A stretch of DNA of 62,033 bases, from NCBI RefSeq assembly GCF_001968985.1, contig NZ_MOEN01000008.1, positions 1-62,033 of the forward strand, read 5' to 3'. Below, piece by piece: positions 54,321 to 62,033 of this stretch. The translations under genes and the position numbers were made by a program. How positions within the stretch are numbered: position 1 is the stretch's first letter; every line of letters begins with the position of its first letter. The notes below the pieces were generated by a model. The model was not told where the DNA came from. It made no database searches and saw only the letters and a list, made by a program, of their open reading frames with translations. The DNA comes from Desulfurobacterium indicum. GTDB taxonomy: Bacteria > Aquificota > Aquificia > Desulfurobacteriales > Desulfurobacteriaceae.

Positions 54321-55508
54321 ATGCTTGCTATTGCCACTTTAGGACTATTCGTAGCAGGAATAGCTACAGGTGTTACATTGTTCCAAATGAAAAAGATGAA
54401 CACTATAAAGAAAAAACTGATTTCACTTTTTTCACTACCAAAACAGGTCAGCTGGAATGAACTCGTTTATTATATAGAAAAAGAGAGAAATGAAAAGAAA
54501 AATCGGGATAACATTCATCTTCTCTCCCAGGCATTAAACCTGTTAAACGAAGGATTAGTAATAATGTCCCCTGCCGGGAAACTTATATACACCAACAGAT
54601 TTGCAAGAGAACTTTTAGACATCGATAAAGAAAAATACAGGGATAGATATTTTTATCAGGTAATTAGTGACTTAGATGTGATAACTTTCATAAACGAAAA
54701 TTTCGACAAAGAATACAACGTGTGGGAAAGCAAAAAGATAAAAAATCGATATATACAACTCGTGTTCGCAGCAGATGTAGATGAAAAAGTTTTATTACTC
54801 AGGGATCTAACACAGATCAAAAAGTACGAAAATCTTAAAAGAGATTTCATCGCAAATGTCTCACATGAACTCAAAACACCCGTTGCCACACTCAAACTAC
54901 TTATGGAAACACTTGAAGATGAATGCCAAACAAACAAAACAGCAATCGACTTTATCAAAAAAGCCCAGGGAAGAATAGAATACATGGAACAACTCATACA
55001 GGATTTAATAACCCTGACAATGCTTGAAACAAGCAAGGGTATTCCATTTGAAAAGAAAAAAATCAAACTTAAACCGATAATAGATAAAATAGTCGAAGAA
55101 ACCAGCGTCATAGCCAAGCAAAAAAATGTTCAAGTTGAATCGCTTCTACCCGAAGACCTTGAAGTTATCGGGGACGAAAGACTTTTTTACTTTGTATTCA
55201 GAAATCTTATAGACAACGCGATAAAATACAACCACGAAGGCGGAAAAGTTGAAATAAAATACTCAACCCTTCCAAAAGAGCAGGTAATATCTGTTTGCGA
55301 TACAGGACCAGGCATACCAAAATCTCATTTACCCTTTATATTTGAAAGGTTTTACAGAGTGGATAAATCAAGATCTAGAAAATTGGGCGGAACAGGACTG
55401 GGACTTTCCATAGTTAAACTCGCTGTAGAAAAACTAAACGGAAAAGTTGATGTCGAAAGTGAAGTTGGCAAAGGAACATGCTTCAAAGTATATTTTCCTT
55501 ATTCTTAG
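54321..55508 (+). CDS. PhoR-like sensor histidine kinase, orphan
   Basis: This 395-residue membrane kinase has one N-terminal transmembrane segment (ATLGLFVAGIATGVTLF), a PAS-like region (about 65-165, LNEGLVIMSPAGKLIYTNRF), HisKA with the phosphoacceptor H182 in VSHELKTPVAT, and HATPase_c with N-box LIDNAIKYNHEGG and GGTGLGLSIVK. The domain order fits PhoR. No response regulator gene lies beside it. AGAGG precedes the ATG. bamA follows after about 42 bases, so a link to envelope sensing is possible. Confidence 0.88.
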   Translation: MLAIATLGLFVAGIATGVTLFQMKKMNTIKKKLISLFSLPKQVSWNELVYYIEKERNEKKNRDNIHLLSQALNLLNEGLVIMSPAGKLIYTNRFARELLDIDKEKYRDRYFYQVISDLDVITFINENFDKEYNVWESKKIKNRYIQLVFAADVDEKVLLLRDLTQIKKYENLKRDFIANVSHELKTPVATLKLLMETLEDECQTNKTAIDFIKKAQGRIEYMEQLIQDLITLTMLETSKGIPFEKKKIKLKPIIDKIVEETSVIAKQKNVQVESLLPEDLEVIGDERLFYFVFRNLIDNAIKYNHEGGKVEIKYSTLPKEQVISVCDTGPGIPKSHLPFIFERFYRVDKSRSRKLGGTGLGLSIVKLAVEKLNGKVDVESEVGKGTCFKVYFPYS

Positions 55509-55550
55509 TTGTGTTATTATTGTATCCACCAATTATTCGGAGGTTTTCCT

Positions 55551-57866
55551 TTGAGGAAAATAGTTATCGCAGTAGCGTTGGTACTCTCTATAATACCTTC
55601 ATACTCCAAAGCTCAAACACTGGCATCAAACAACACAATACTATCAACACAAAATACGACACTAAAACCTGTTATAGAAGAGATAAAAATTGAAGGAAAC
55701 ACATATCTGCCTAAAGAAAGTATTCTCTATAGAATTTCCTTAAAGCCGGGAGAACCACTAAACAGAGAAAAAGTAGCCGAAGACATAAAAAACATATTTT
55801 CCCTGGGTTATTACAAAACAATAGAAGTAGTTGAGGAAAAACAGGGGAGCAAAATAATTTTAAAATACATACTGAAAGAAAAACCCAAGGTAAAATCTAT
55901 AACTTTTAAGGGTAATAAGCACATCTCTACAAAAGATTTAATAAAAGAAACAGGATTCAATGAGGGAAATTTCACAGGGCATATATTATCCTACGAGAAA
56001 CTTGATGAATTAAAGAACAAAATAATTGATCTATATCATGAAAAAGGTTATATAAATGCCAATGTCACCTATTCCATAGCTGAAACCGAACCCCAAAAAG
56101 CAGATGTAGTATTCAAAATAGATGAAGGACAAAAAGCGTACGTTTGCAAAATCGTAATAAAAGGAAACAAGGCACTTGCTACAGGAGACATAAAGGACGC
56201 TCTTCTTACAAAAGAGCGTTGCGTCTGGAAATTAAGATTTCATCCACCGCTTGTAAAGGAAAACTTAGAAAAAGACGTAGAGAGGATAAAGAAACTTTAT
56301 GAAAGCAAAGGCTATATAGAAGTAAAAGTAGGAAAACCTATTGTAAAAAAACTAAACGGTTGTTACGAAGTTATATATCCCATTATAAGCGAAGGACCTC
56401 GATACTATTTCGGAAAAATCTCAGTCAAAGGAAATACACTATTTACATCAAAAGAGTTGTTAAAACTTGTAAACGGACTTAAGCCCGATAACCCTTATAA
56501 TCCTAATTTACTAACAGAATTTTCTATAAGAGTAGCAAAACTTTATGGAAAATACGGATACATCTTTGAAACTACAATACCAGAAATCAACATTGATGAT
56601 AAAAATCACAAAGTAAACGTAACATTTGTCATCCATGAAGGCGAGAGAGCAAAAATAAGATACATTAACATCAAAGGCAACTACAACAGCAGAGACAGAA
56701 CTGTAAGAAGAGAACTTGACATATATGAAACGGGAATATTCAACACGGAAAAACTTGAACGTTCCGTAAGAAGACTTTACAACACAGGTTATTACGAAGC
56801 TGTTAATGTTAAACCGAAAGTTGTAGATAAAAACCTTTTAGATATAGATGTTGATTTAAAAGAGCGTCTTACAGGAATGTTCTCCATCGGTGTTGGATAT
56901 AGCTCCACTACGAAATTAACTGGAATGGTTTCTCTACGCAAAGGGAATCTTTTTGGAACAGGAGATTCAATATTTATTTCCGGGCAGTTCGGCTCCTCAG
57001 TAACCTATTTTGATATCGGATACAACCACAAGTGGTGGCTCAACCAGCCTCAAACACTCGGAATAAGAGTTTACAACCACAAAAACGAATATACAACTTA
57101 CACGAGCCACAGAAAAGGCTTCTCTTTCAATATATTCAGAAGAGTAAAAAAAGACTGGAACATAGGTATAGGTTATACCCTTGAAAAGAACACTGTAAGT
57201 GACATAGACCCCAACGCCACAAGCATCGTTAAAGAAGAAGAAGGAACATCCGTAATAGGCCTTATATCATCAAGAATAACATTGGATTTAAGAGACAATC
57301 GTTTCCTTCCCCACAGAGGCTTTATGTTTAGCCTAAACACTAAATTTGCCGGACAAGCACTAGGCGGCGACAGCAACTTCTACGAAGCAGTTGCAGACAT
57401 ATCAAAATACATCTATCTTGATGATTTTTCAGAGAACTACAAAATTCCTGTTGTTCTATCAGCACACCTAAAAGCCGGATTTGCAGACACTTACGGAAAA
57501 ACTGAAGATGTTCCTATAGATTACAGATTTTTTGTCGGAGGCGATACAACAGTAAGAGGATTCCGCTGGGGAGAAGCTGGACCGGTCGATGCCAATGGCG
57601 ACCCGGAAGGTGCAAATAGAGAACTTGTTATGAACTTTGAAATAGGCTACGATATATCAAATAACTTACGTTTTATAGGATTTTTTGATATAGGTGCCGG
57701 ATGGTGGAACAAGATCGATCTGGGAACTTTAAGAAAAGCTGCCGGTGCAGGGATAAGAGTGATGACCCCTGTCGGACCGATAAGATTGGATATAGGTTAT
57801 AAATTAGACAGAAAACCTGGAGAAACTGCTTCCGAATGGCATTTCGGACTCGGAAGCTACTTCTAA
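55551..57866 (+). CDS. bamA: Outer membrane protein assembly factor BamA
   Basis: BamA folds beta-barrel proteins into the outer membrane. The protein has a signal peptide (RKIVIAVALVLSIIPSYSKA), five POTRA repeats to about residue 420 and a C-terminal 16-strand barrel with the conserved VRGF motif (TTVRGFRWGEAG). The final residue is Phe, as in BAM clients. I choose TTG 55551, with GGAGG eight bases upstream, giving about 771 residues. A frame starting 42 bases earlier lacks a ribosome site. Confidence 0.95.
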   Translation: MRKIVIAVALVLSIIPSYSKAQTLASNNTILSTQNTTLKPVIEEIKIEGNTYLPKESILYRISLKPGEPLNREKVAEDIKNIFSLGYYKTIEVVEEKQGSKIILKYILKEKPKVKSITFKGNKHISTKDLIKETGFNEGNFTGHILSYEKLDELKNKIIDLYHEKGYINANVTYSIAETEPQKADVVFKIDEGQKAYVCKIVIKGNKALATGDIKDALLTKERCVWKLRFHPPLVKENLEKDVERIKKLYESKGYIEVKVGKPIVKKLNGCYEVIYPIISEGPRYYFGKISVKGNTLFTSKELLKLVNGLKPDNPYNPNLLTEFSIRVAKLYGKYGYIFETTIPEINIDDKNHKVNVTFVIHEGERAKIRYINIKGNYNSRDRTVRRELDIYETGIFNTEKLERSVRRLYNTGYYEAVNVKPKVVDKNLLDIDVDLKERLTGMFSIGVGYSSTTKLTGMVSLRKGNLFGTGDSIFISGQFGSSVTYFDIGYNHKWWLNQPQTLGIRVYNHKNEYTTYTSHRKGFSFNIFRRVKKDWNIGIGYTLEKNTVSDIDPNATSIVKEEEGTSVIGLISSRITLDLRDNRFLPHRGFMFSLNTKFAGQALGGDSNFYEAVADISKYIYLDDFSENYKIPVVLSAHLKAGFADTYGKTEDVPIDYRFFVGGDTTVRGFRWGEAGPVDANGDPEGANRELVMNFEIGYDISNNLRFIGFFDIGAGWWNKIDLGTLRKAAGAGIRVMTPVGPIRLDIGYKLDRKPGETASEWHFGLGSYF

Positions 57867-57884
57867 AATATAAGGAGGACTATA

Positions 57885-58412
57885 ATGAACAGATTTAAAA
57901 AGCTACTAATCGCTATGGCAGGAGCATGTGTAATCTTCGGAATGGGAACATTTAAAGCTAAAGCAGAAGATTTTGCCGTTTATTATATAGACATGCAAAA
58001 GATAATTAACGAATCTTCTCAAGGTAAAAAAGCAAAGGCAGAACTGGAATCAAAAATAAAAAAAGCAGAATCAAAATTGAAGAAACTGGCAGAAGAAATC
58101 GAACAGATAAAGAAAGACCTTTCATCTCCTCTAATAAGCAAGAAGACTAAACAGGAAAAAGAAAACGAAATACAGACAAAAATTCTTCAATACAGACAAC
58201 TGCAACAAGAAAGCCAAAAACTACTCTCTCAACTTCAAAGAGAACTCACATCTAAAATTGTCGATGATGTTTTCAAAGTAGTAAAGCAATACAGAAAAAC
58301 ACATCGTATCCCAATGATTGTAGAGAAAAACGAAGCTGGAATAATATCAGCAGATCCAAAGTACGATTTAACGGATAAAATTCTAAAACTCTACAGCAGG
58401 GCAGGAAAATAA
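57885..58412 (+). CDS. OmpH/Skp-family periplasmic chaperone
   Basis: This 175-residue protein has a signal peptide ([20 protein letters not shown], cleaved near A26) followed by [19 protein letters not shown] and a long coiled coil (residues 50-120), then the C-terminal trimer-core piece. This is the Skp fold that carries unfolded outer-membrane proteins to BamA. AAGGAGG precedes the ATG. It sits between bamA and lpxD, the standard gram-negative order, and shares one base with lpxD. Confidence 0.92.
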   Translation: MNRFKKLLIAMAGACVIFGMGTFKAKAEDFAVYYIDMQKIINESSQGKKAKAELESKIKKAESKLKKLAEEIEQIKKDLSSPLISKKTKQEKENEIQTKILQYRQLQQESQKLLSQLQRELTSKIVDDVFKVVKQYRKTHRIPMIVEKNEAGIISADPKYDLTDKILKLYSRAGK

Positions 58413-59431
58413 TGGGCATAAGCATCAAAGAGATAGCAGAAATTATCGGCTGCACGATAAAAGGTAATCCTGACATAGAGATAAAAGGTATAAACGAAAT
58501 ACAAAAAGCTAAGGAAGGTGAACTTACATTCCTTTCAAATCCCAAATACGAAAAATTCCTCAATACAACAAATGCCTCAGCTGTAATTGTTGGAAAAGAG
58601 TATGACGTTCCGATAACCCAGCTTATCTGTGAAGAGCCTTATGTGGCATTTACCAAGGTGTTATCAATTCTTATTAAAAAACCGCTTCCTGAACCTAAAA
58701 TTTCAGAAACAGCAACTATCGATGAAACCGCAACCATAGGAAACAACGTATACATAGGAGACCATGTATCCATAGGAAAGAATTGCAGAATAGGAAACAA
58801 TGTTAAGATATATCCTGGCGTCGTAATAGGTGATCATTGTGAAATAGGCGATAACAGTATAATTTTTGCTAACGTTACAATATATCACGACATAAAAATC
58901 GGAAAAAATGTAAGAATACATAGCGGAACAGTAATAGGCTCAGACGGTTTCGGATACGCATTCAGCAAAAAAGAGATGAAAATTTACAAAGTTCCTCAAG
59001 TAGGAAGAGTAATAATAGGCAATGACGTTGAAATAGGCGCAAATACGACCATAGACAGAGGAACTATCGGAGATACAATAATAGGAGACGGCACAAAAAT
59101 AGACAATCTCGTCCAGATAGCACATAATGACAAAATAGGGAAAAATTGTTTTATCGTATCTCAGGTAGGCATTTCCGGTTCAACGGAAATAGGCGACAAC
59201 GTTACTCTTGCAGGACAGGTAGGTGTTGCAGGACATATTAAAATAGGAAGCAACATAACAGTAGGAGCAAAATCAGGCGTAACAAAATCCATCACAAAAC
59301 CTGGAATATATGCAGGTTTCCCTGTAAAAGATTTTAGAACATGGAGAAAAACAGAAGCTCTTATTAATCGTCTCCCTGAAATCTACGAAAGGATAAAATC
59401 TCTTCTCTCAAGCAAGGAGAAAAAAGGTTGA
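58412..59431 (+). CDS. lpxD: UDP-3-O-acylglucosamine N-acyltransferase
   Basis: This enzyme adds the second hydroxyacyl chain in lipid A synthesis. It has 339 residues: an N-terminal uridine-binding domain (about 1-100), then a left-handed beta-helix of hexapeptide repeats ([16 protein letters not shown] and similar) and a C-terminal helix. The catalytic histidine region is [12 protein letters not shown]. Because of the repeats, several long frames occur on the opposite strand without meaning. Its stop overlaps the nuclease start. Confidence 0.96.
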   Translation: MGISIKEIAEIIGCTIKGNPDIEIKGINEIQKAKEGELTFLSNPKYEKFLNTTNASAVIVGKEYDVPITQLICEEPYVAFTKVLSILIKKPLPEPKISETATIDETATIGNNVYIGDHVSIGKNCRIGNNVKIYPGVVIGDHCEIGDNSIIFANVTIYHDIKIGKNVRIHSGTVIGSDGFGYAFSKKEMKIYKVPQVGRVIIGNDVEIGANTTIDRGTIGDTIIGDGTKIDNLVQIAHNDKIGKNCFIVSQVGISGSTEIGDNVTLAGQVGVAGHIKIGSNITVGAKSGVTKSITKPGIYAGFPVKDFRTWRKTEALINRLPEIYERIKSLLSSKEKKG

Positions 59432-60555
59432 AAATCGCTCACATATCCGACAGCCATCTTGGATATGCCCAGTATAACCTCGTTGAGAGAAAAACAGATT
59501 TCTTTACAGCATTTGAACAGGCAATAGATAAAATCATAAAAGCTAATGTTGATCTTGTTATTCATACGGGAGATCTCTTTGAATCTCCGCAACCCGATAT
59601 GATATCTCTGTCAAAAACGATAAAACAATTCCGAAGGCTAAAAGAAAAGAATATTCCCGTAGTTGCAATCACCGGAAACCACGATAGGACTTTAAGAAAA
59701 GGAAGGATCCCTCCACAAAAAATACTGGAAGATTTGGGTCTGTTGCATCTCATTTCACCTTACGGTGAAAAAGTCTTTGGCGATCTTTACATTGCAGGCA
59801 TCCAGTTTATGACAAAAAATCATCTCTCAGAACTCAGGGAGAAAATTTTTCCATCGTTTTCAGAAAGAGCAGCTAAGTATAAATACTCCATATTTATGTG
59901 TCACCAGGGTATTTCTCCGTATCTTCCCTTTGAAGGTGCAGCCGAAATGAATATGTCCGACCTTCCAAAGGAATTTACCTATTATGCAGGTGGCCACATA
60001 CATAACTTTATACACAACACAACAGAAAAATTCTTTAGTTATGCAGGCGTAACCGAATTCAGAACGGCAAAAGAAGCAGAAACAACAAACCGGGGATTTA
60101 ATATAATAGACCTGAAAGCTAAAAGTTTACAGAGAGTAGAACTTGAGAATTTGAGAAAATTTCTCACCATTACGATAGAAGAAAGCGAAAACGAAAGTCA
60201 AAAACTTGAAGAGATAACAGAAAAAGCTTCCTCATGTGCTGAACCGCCAATTGTAATAATTAAATATCTTTATAAAGAAAAACCATTTTCAGAAACAACT
60301 GCTTTGAAAAAACTAAAAGGAAACACTCTCATCGTCAGAATCCTCCAGAAAAACATATCCCGAAAGGAGTCTGAAAAGATCCAGAACACAACATCCATAG
60401 AAGAAATTGTAAAAAAGTATTTTAAAGATAAGAAAAAATCTGTTCAGGATTTAAGCGTTGAGTTGGCAATATCTTCCATTGAACATACAGAAGAAATTCT
60501 TTTAAAGTTTTTAGAGGAGAAAACAGGATTAAAGATAACCTTTTTAAATTTTTAA
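59428..60555 (+). CDS. Mre11/SbcD-like DNA repair nuclease
   Basis: This metallophosphoesterase has 375 residues. The metal motifs are in order: ISDSHLG, HTGDLFE, ITGNHDR, CHQG and GGHIHN, as in Mre11/SbcD and archaeal-type relatives. A cap domain and a helical tail follow. It starts at TTG 59428, overlapping the lpxD stop, with AAGGAG upstream. The ATPase partner (Rad50/SbcC) is not in the window, so its complex is unseen. It is followed by comF. Confidence 0.85.
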   Translation: MKIAHISDSHLGYAQYNLVERKTDFFTAFEQAIDKIIKANVDLVIHTGDLFESPQPDMISLSKTIKQFRRLKEKNIPVVAITGNHDRTLRKGRIPPQKILEDLGLLHLISPYGEKVFGDLYIAGIQFMTKNHLSELREKIFPSFSERAAKYKYSIFMCHQGISPYLPFEGAAEMNMSDLPKEFTYYAGGHIHNFIHNTTEKFFSYAGVTEFRTAKEAETTNRGFNIIDLKAKSLQRVELENLRKFLTITIEESENESQKLEEITEKASSCAEPPIVIIKYLYKEKPFSETTALKKLKGNTLIVRILQKNISRKESEKIQNTTSIEEIVKKYFKDKKKSVQDLSVELAISSIEHTEEILLKFLEEKTGLKITFLNF

Positions 60556-61277
60556 GAGATTGTCTTATAGATGTTCTTTCTCCTGAATACTGCGCAGTAT
60601 GCGGAAAATTCCTTATAGGTAAACACAGAAAAATTGCATGCGAAGAATGCTGGAAAATTCACATAAAACCTTTTTCCGGAAAAAGATGCATAATATGTGG
60701 CTATCCTTTGAATCTTGCTCCCGGAAGTGAACCTTTATGCAGAGATTGCTTTGAGAAAAAGAGAAAATTCAATTTTTCAGAAATATCTTACTTCGGACTG
60801 TATAGCGGACTTCTCGAAATAGCAATCAAGACATTTAAAATAGGCAAACGGCACGACATAGGAGAAGAGATTGGAAAAACCATATCGGTTCACTTTAAAA
60901 ACTTTCTTTCACGTAACAGAATGGATTTTGTAATTCCCGTTCCACTCCATATTGAAGAATTAAAAACAAGAGGCTTTAACCAATGCCATCTAATTTTGTC
61001 TGCTGCAAATATTCCGTTTATGGACGGAGTTGAAAAGAGATATCACGGAAAAAAACAGGCTCTGCTTTCAAAAGAAGAAAGAAGAAAAAATGTCAAAGGC
61101 TTGTTCTCTATCAAAAGAGAAATCATTTCAAATATTAGAGGGAAACGACTCTGCATATTTGATGACATATTTACCACAGGAAGCACCGTAAACGAAATAG
61201 CAGAAGAACTTATCAAAGCCGGTGCAGATACCATTTACGTCTACACAGTCGCACGCTCCATCAAAAAATCAAAATAG
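60528..61277 (+). CDS. ComF family phosphoribosyltransferase-like protein
   Basis: This ComF-type protein has four cysteine pairs at the N-terminus (YCAVCG, ACEECW, RCIICG, LCRDCF) that probably bind zinc. A PRTase domain follows with FVIPVPLHIEELKTRGFNQC and the PRPP loop LCIFDDIFTTGSTVNE. ComF takes part in uptake of transforming DNA. The frame is open back to 60483 but contains no ATG, GTG or TTG before the zinc motifs. ATT 60528, seven bases after AGAGGAG, is the most likely start, giving 249 residues. A start at TTG 60708 would lose three cysteine pairs. Confidence 0.85.
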   Translation: MKDNLFKFLRDCLIDVLSPEYCAVCGKFLIGKHRKIACEECWKIHIKPFSGKRCIICGYPLNLAPGSEPLCRDCFEKKRKFNFSEISYFGLYSGLLEIAIKTFKIGKRHDIGEEIGKTISVHFKNFLSRNRMDFVIPVPLHIEELKTRGFNQCHLILSAANIPFMDGVEKRYHGKKQALLSKEERRKNVKGLFSIKREIISNIRGKRLCIFDDIFTTGSTVNEIAEELIKAGADTIYVYTVARSIKKSK

Positions 61278-61317
61278 TATAATTTTCATAAAGAAATCCT
61301 TTTAAAAGGGGATAACG

Positions 61318-61593
61318 ATGAAAAGAATAGGATACACTATAACCGCTTTCTTGCTTCTGATTTTTGGAATGAAAGCAATAGCTTCCACGTATACAGGTTT
61401 CAAACCTCTTAAAAAGGGCGATTGGTCAAAATACACAATAATAAGCGAAGATGGAAAAAGGACAACATTAACTTACATATATGGTGGAAAAGAAAAAATC
61501 AACAGAAAAACCATCAACATAATAGAATTTTCCGGAAAATACGGAAACATAGCAGGAGTAATACAACTCGGTAGTGTACGATATTTTGTGTAA
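61318..61593 (+). pseudogene. Secreted protein gene truncated by an IS
   Basis: The frame starts with a signal peptide (RIGYTITAFLLLIFGMKAIA) and continues with FKPLKKGDWSKYTII and a mainly beta-like stretch. I do not recognise the family. Codons 1-84 are native; from codon 85 (base 61570) the frame runs into the left repeat of an IS256-type element and stops at TAA 61591-61593, at the inner edge of that repeat. The real protein was therefore longer. AAGGGG precedes the ATG, 40 bases after comF. Confidence 0.8.
61570..61593 (+). repeat. IS256-type left terminal inverted repeat
   Basis: The 24 bases run from GGTAGTGT to the inner block TTTTGTGTAA. They match the inverted copy at 54-77 in 18 positions. 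The repeat also supplies the stop codon of the interrupted gene. Confidence 0.85.
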
Positions 61594-61611
61594 GCTTGAG
61601 AAATGGGATAA

Positions 61612-61650
61612 CCTCCTGGGGAACACCCCACAAATACCAACCCCAGGAGG
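61612..61650 (+). promoter_or_regulatory. Hairpin hiding the transposase ribosome site
   Basis: CCTCCTGGGG (61612-61621) is the exact complement of CCCCAGGAGG (61641-61650), with 19 bases between. The 3' arm contains the AGGAGG ribosome site five bases before the transposase ATG. Transcripts entering from outside would fold and block translation, a known protective device in other IS families. A smaller GGGG-AACA-CCCC hairpin lies in the loop. Confidence 0.75.
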
Positions 61651-61655
61651 CAAAA

Positions 61656-62033
61656 ATGGAACTACAGAAGATTTTACCAGACCTAGTTAAGGAAGTGGTA
61701 AAGCAAACCTTAGAGTCAATCATGACGGCTGAAAGAGAAGTGTTTCTTAAAGAACATGGAGGAACAAAGAACGGCTTTTACGTTAGAAACTTAGATACTG
61801 TTATCGGTAAGCTTGAAAATCTGAGAATTCCAAGAGATAGAGAGGGAAAATTCAGAACAAAGTTGATAGAACCTTATAGAAGAAGAGATATCAATCTTGA
61901 AGACTTAATACTTGGGATGTTTGCCTCTGGTATGAGTGCAAGAGCAGTAGCCCAGGCTCTTGAAAGCGTGTTTGAACTTAAATACTCACCCTCAACCATA
62001 AGCAAAATATCGCAGGTAACCTTAGAGGAAATA
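61656..62033 (+). CDS. IS256-family (mutator-type) transposase, N-terminal part
   Basis: This is the first 126 codons of a DDE transposase, running off the window. The N-terminal MELQKILPDLVKEVVKQTLE, then GTKNGFYVRNLDTVIG, LRIPRDREGKFRTKLIEPY and DLILGMFASGMSARAVAQAL match the IS256/mutator family. The catalytic DDE domain is not reached. CCAGGAGG precedes the ATG and is buried in a hairpin. Confidence 0.93.
   Translation, partial: MELQKILPDLVKEVVKQTLESIMTAEREVFLKEHGGTKNGFYVRNLDTVIGKLENLRIPRDREGKFRTKLIEPYRRRDINLEDLILGMFASGMSARAVAQALESVFELKYSPSTISKISQVTLEEI

Larger units (their letters stand above)
61570..62033 (+). mobile_element. IS256-family insertion sequence, left part
   Basis: The element starts at 61570 with a 24-base terminal repeat, continues through a short leader with a hairpin, and carries a mutator-type transposase gene from 61656. 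It is cut by the window end. It lies in plus orientation, the same as the IS end at 1-77, and interrupts the secreted-protein gene. IS256 elements make 8-9-base target duplications, so the nine bases before 61570 (ATACAACTC) should recur at its far end. Confidence 0.9.

Overview
The window reads as chromosomal DNA of a Gram-negative, thermophilic, AT-rich bacterium, most likely an Aquificota member of the Desulfurobacterium/Thermovibrio type. This rests on several things: proteins rich in Lys, Glu and Ile with AGA and ATA codons; very compact operons with 1-40 bp overlaps; a complete outer-membrane toolkit (bamA, skp, lpxD, lptCAB, kdsDC); and an [Fe]-hydrogenase paralog of the HmdII type, which I know from Desulfurobacterium. 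The taxonomic call is an inference. No gene-free stretch exceeds about 115 bases, and I see no CRISPR array, rRNA or prophage.

Layout. 1-268: right end of an IS256-type element inserted in an aspartate/glutamate racemase gene, leaving its 3' remnant. 260-5412 (minus): small membrane protein, hslV, PHP hydrolase, TPR membrane protein, upp, hisS and dxr, starting at a promoter overlapped by a 30-bp palindrome. 5487-8241 (minus): trkA-trkH potassium uptake. 8280-11514 (plus): murJ, lgt, branched-chain aminotransferase, terminator. 11610-14682 (plus): nitrilase-type amidase, nadE, tldD. 14748-24322 (plus): rpmI, rplT, pheS, pheT, zapA, 5-FTHF cyclo-ligase, rny, hslO, a possible PilZ protein, purB. 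24349-25811 (minus): Hmd paralog and roadblock protein. 25910-31131 (minus): rpoN, glnE, an unknown protein and an atypical kinase. 31247-35555 (plus): kdsD, kdsC, lptC, lptA, lptB, an AEC transporter and a small membrane protein.

35550-38669 (minus): a 1039-residue fused acyl-CoA dehydratase activase-like protein. 38781-39971 (plus): U32 protein. 39964-42265 (minus): pilT-pilC. 42359-49409 (minus): a glycosylation cluster with an STT3/PglB-type oligosaccharyltransferase, Wzx-type flippase, sulfotransferase, two GT2 glycosyltransferases and a TauE/SafE exporter. 49519-49595: tRNA-Pro(CGG), whose 3' end is overlapped antisense by coaE. 49574-51754 (minus): pgsA, an AI-2E family permease and coaE. 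51786-53179 (plus): nadC, cvpA. 53228-54235 (minus): gap. 54321-61277 (plus): histidine kinase, bamA, skp, lpxD, Mre11/SbcD-like nuclease and comF. 61318-61593: a secreted-protein gene cut by a second IS256-type element that runs off the window end.

How the genes work together. Much of the window builds the cell envelope: lipid II flipping, lipoprotein lipidation, KDO and LPS export, OMP assembly, phospholipid synthesis and glycan transfer. NAD synthesis appears twice (nadE with a separate amidase, and nadC). The rpoN-glnE operon joins nitrogen-control transcription with glutamine synthetase modification. The most interesting candidates for new biology are the compact OST/flippase/sulfotransferase cluster beside pilus genes, the Hmd paralog paired with a roadblock protein, the unknown protein plus atypical kinase in the rpoN-glnE operon, and the fused activase.
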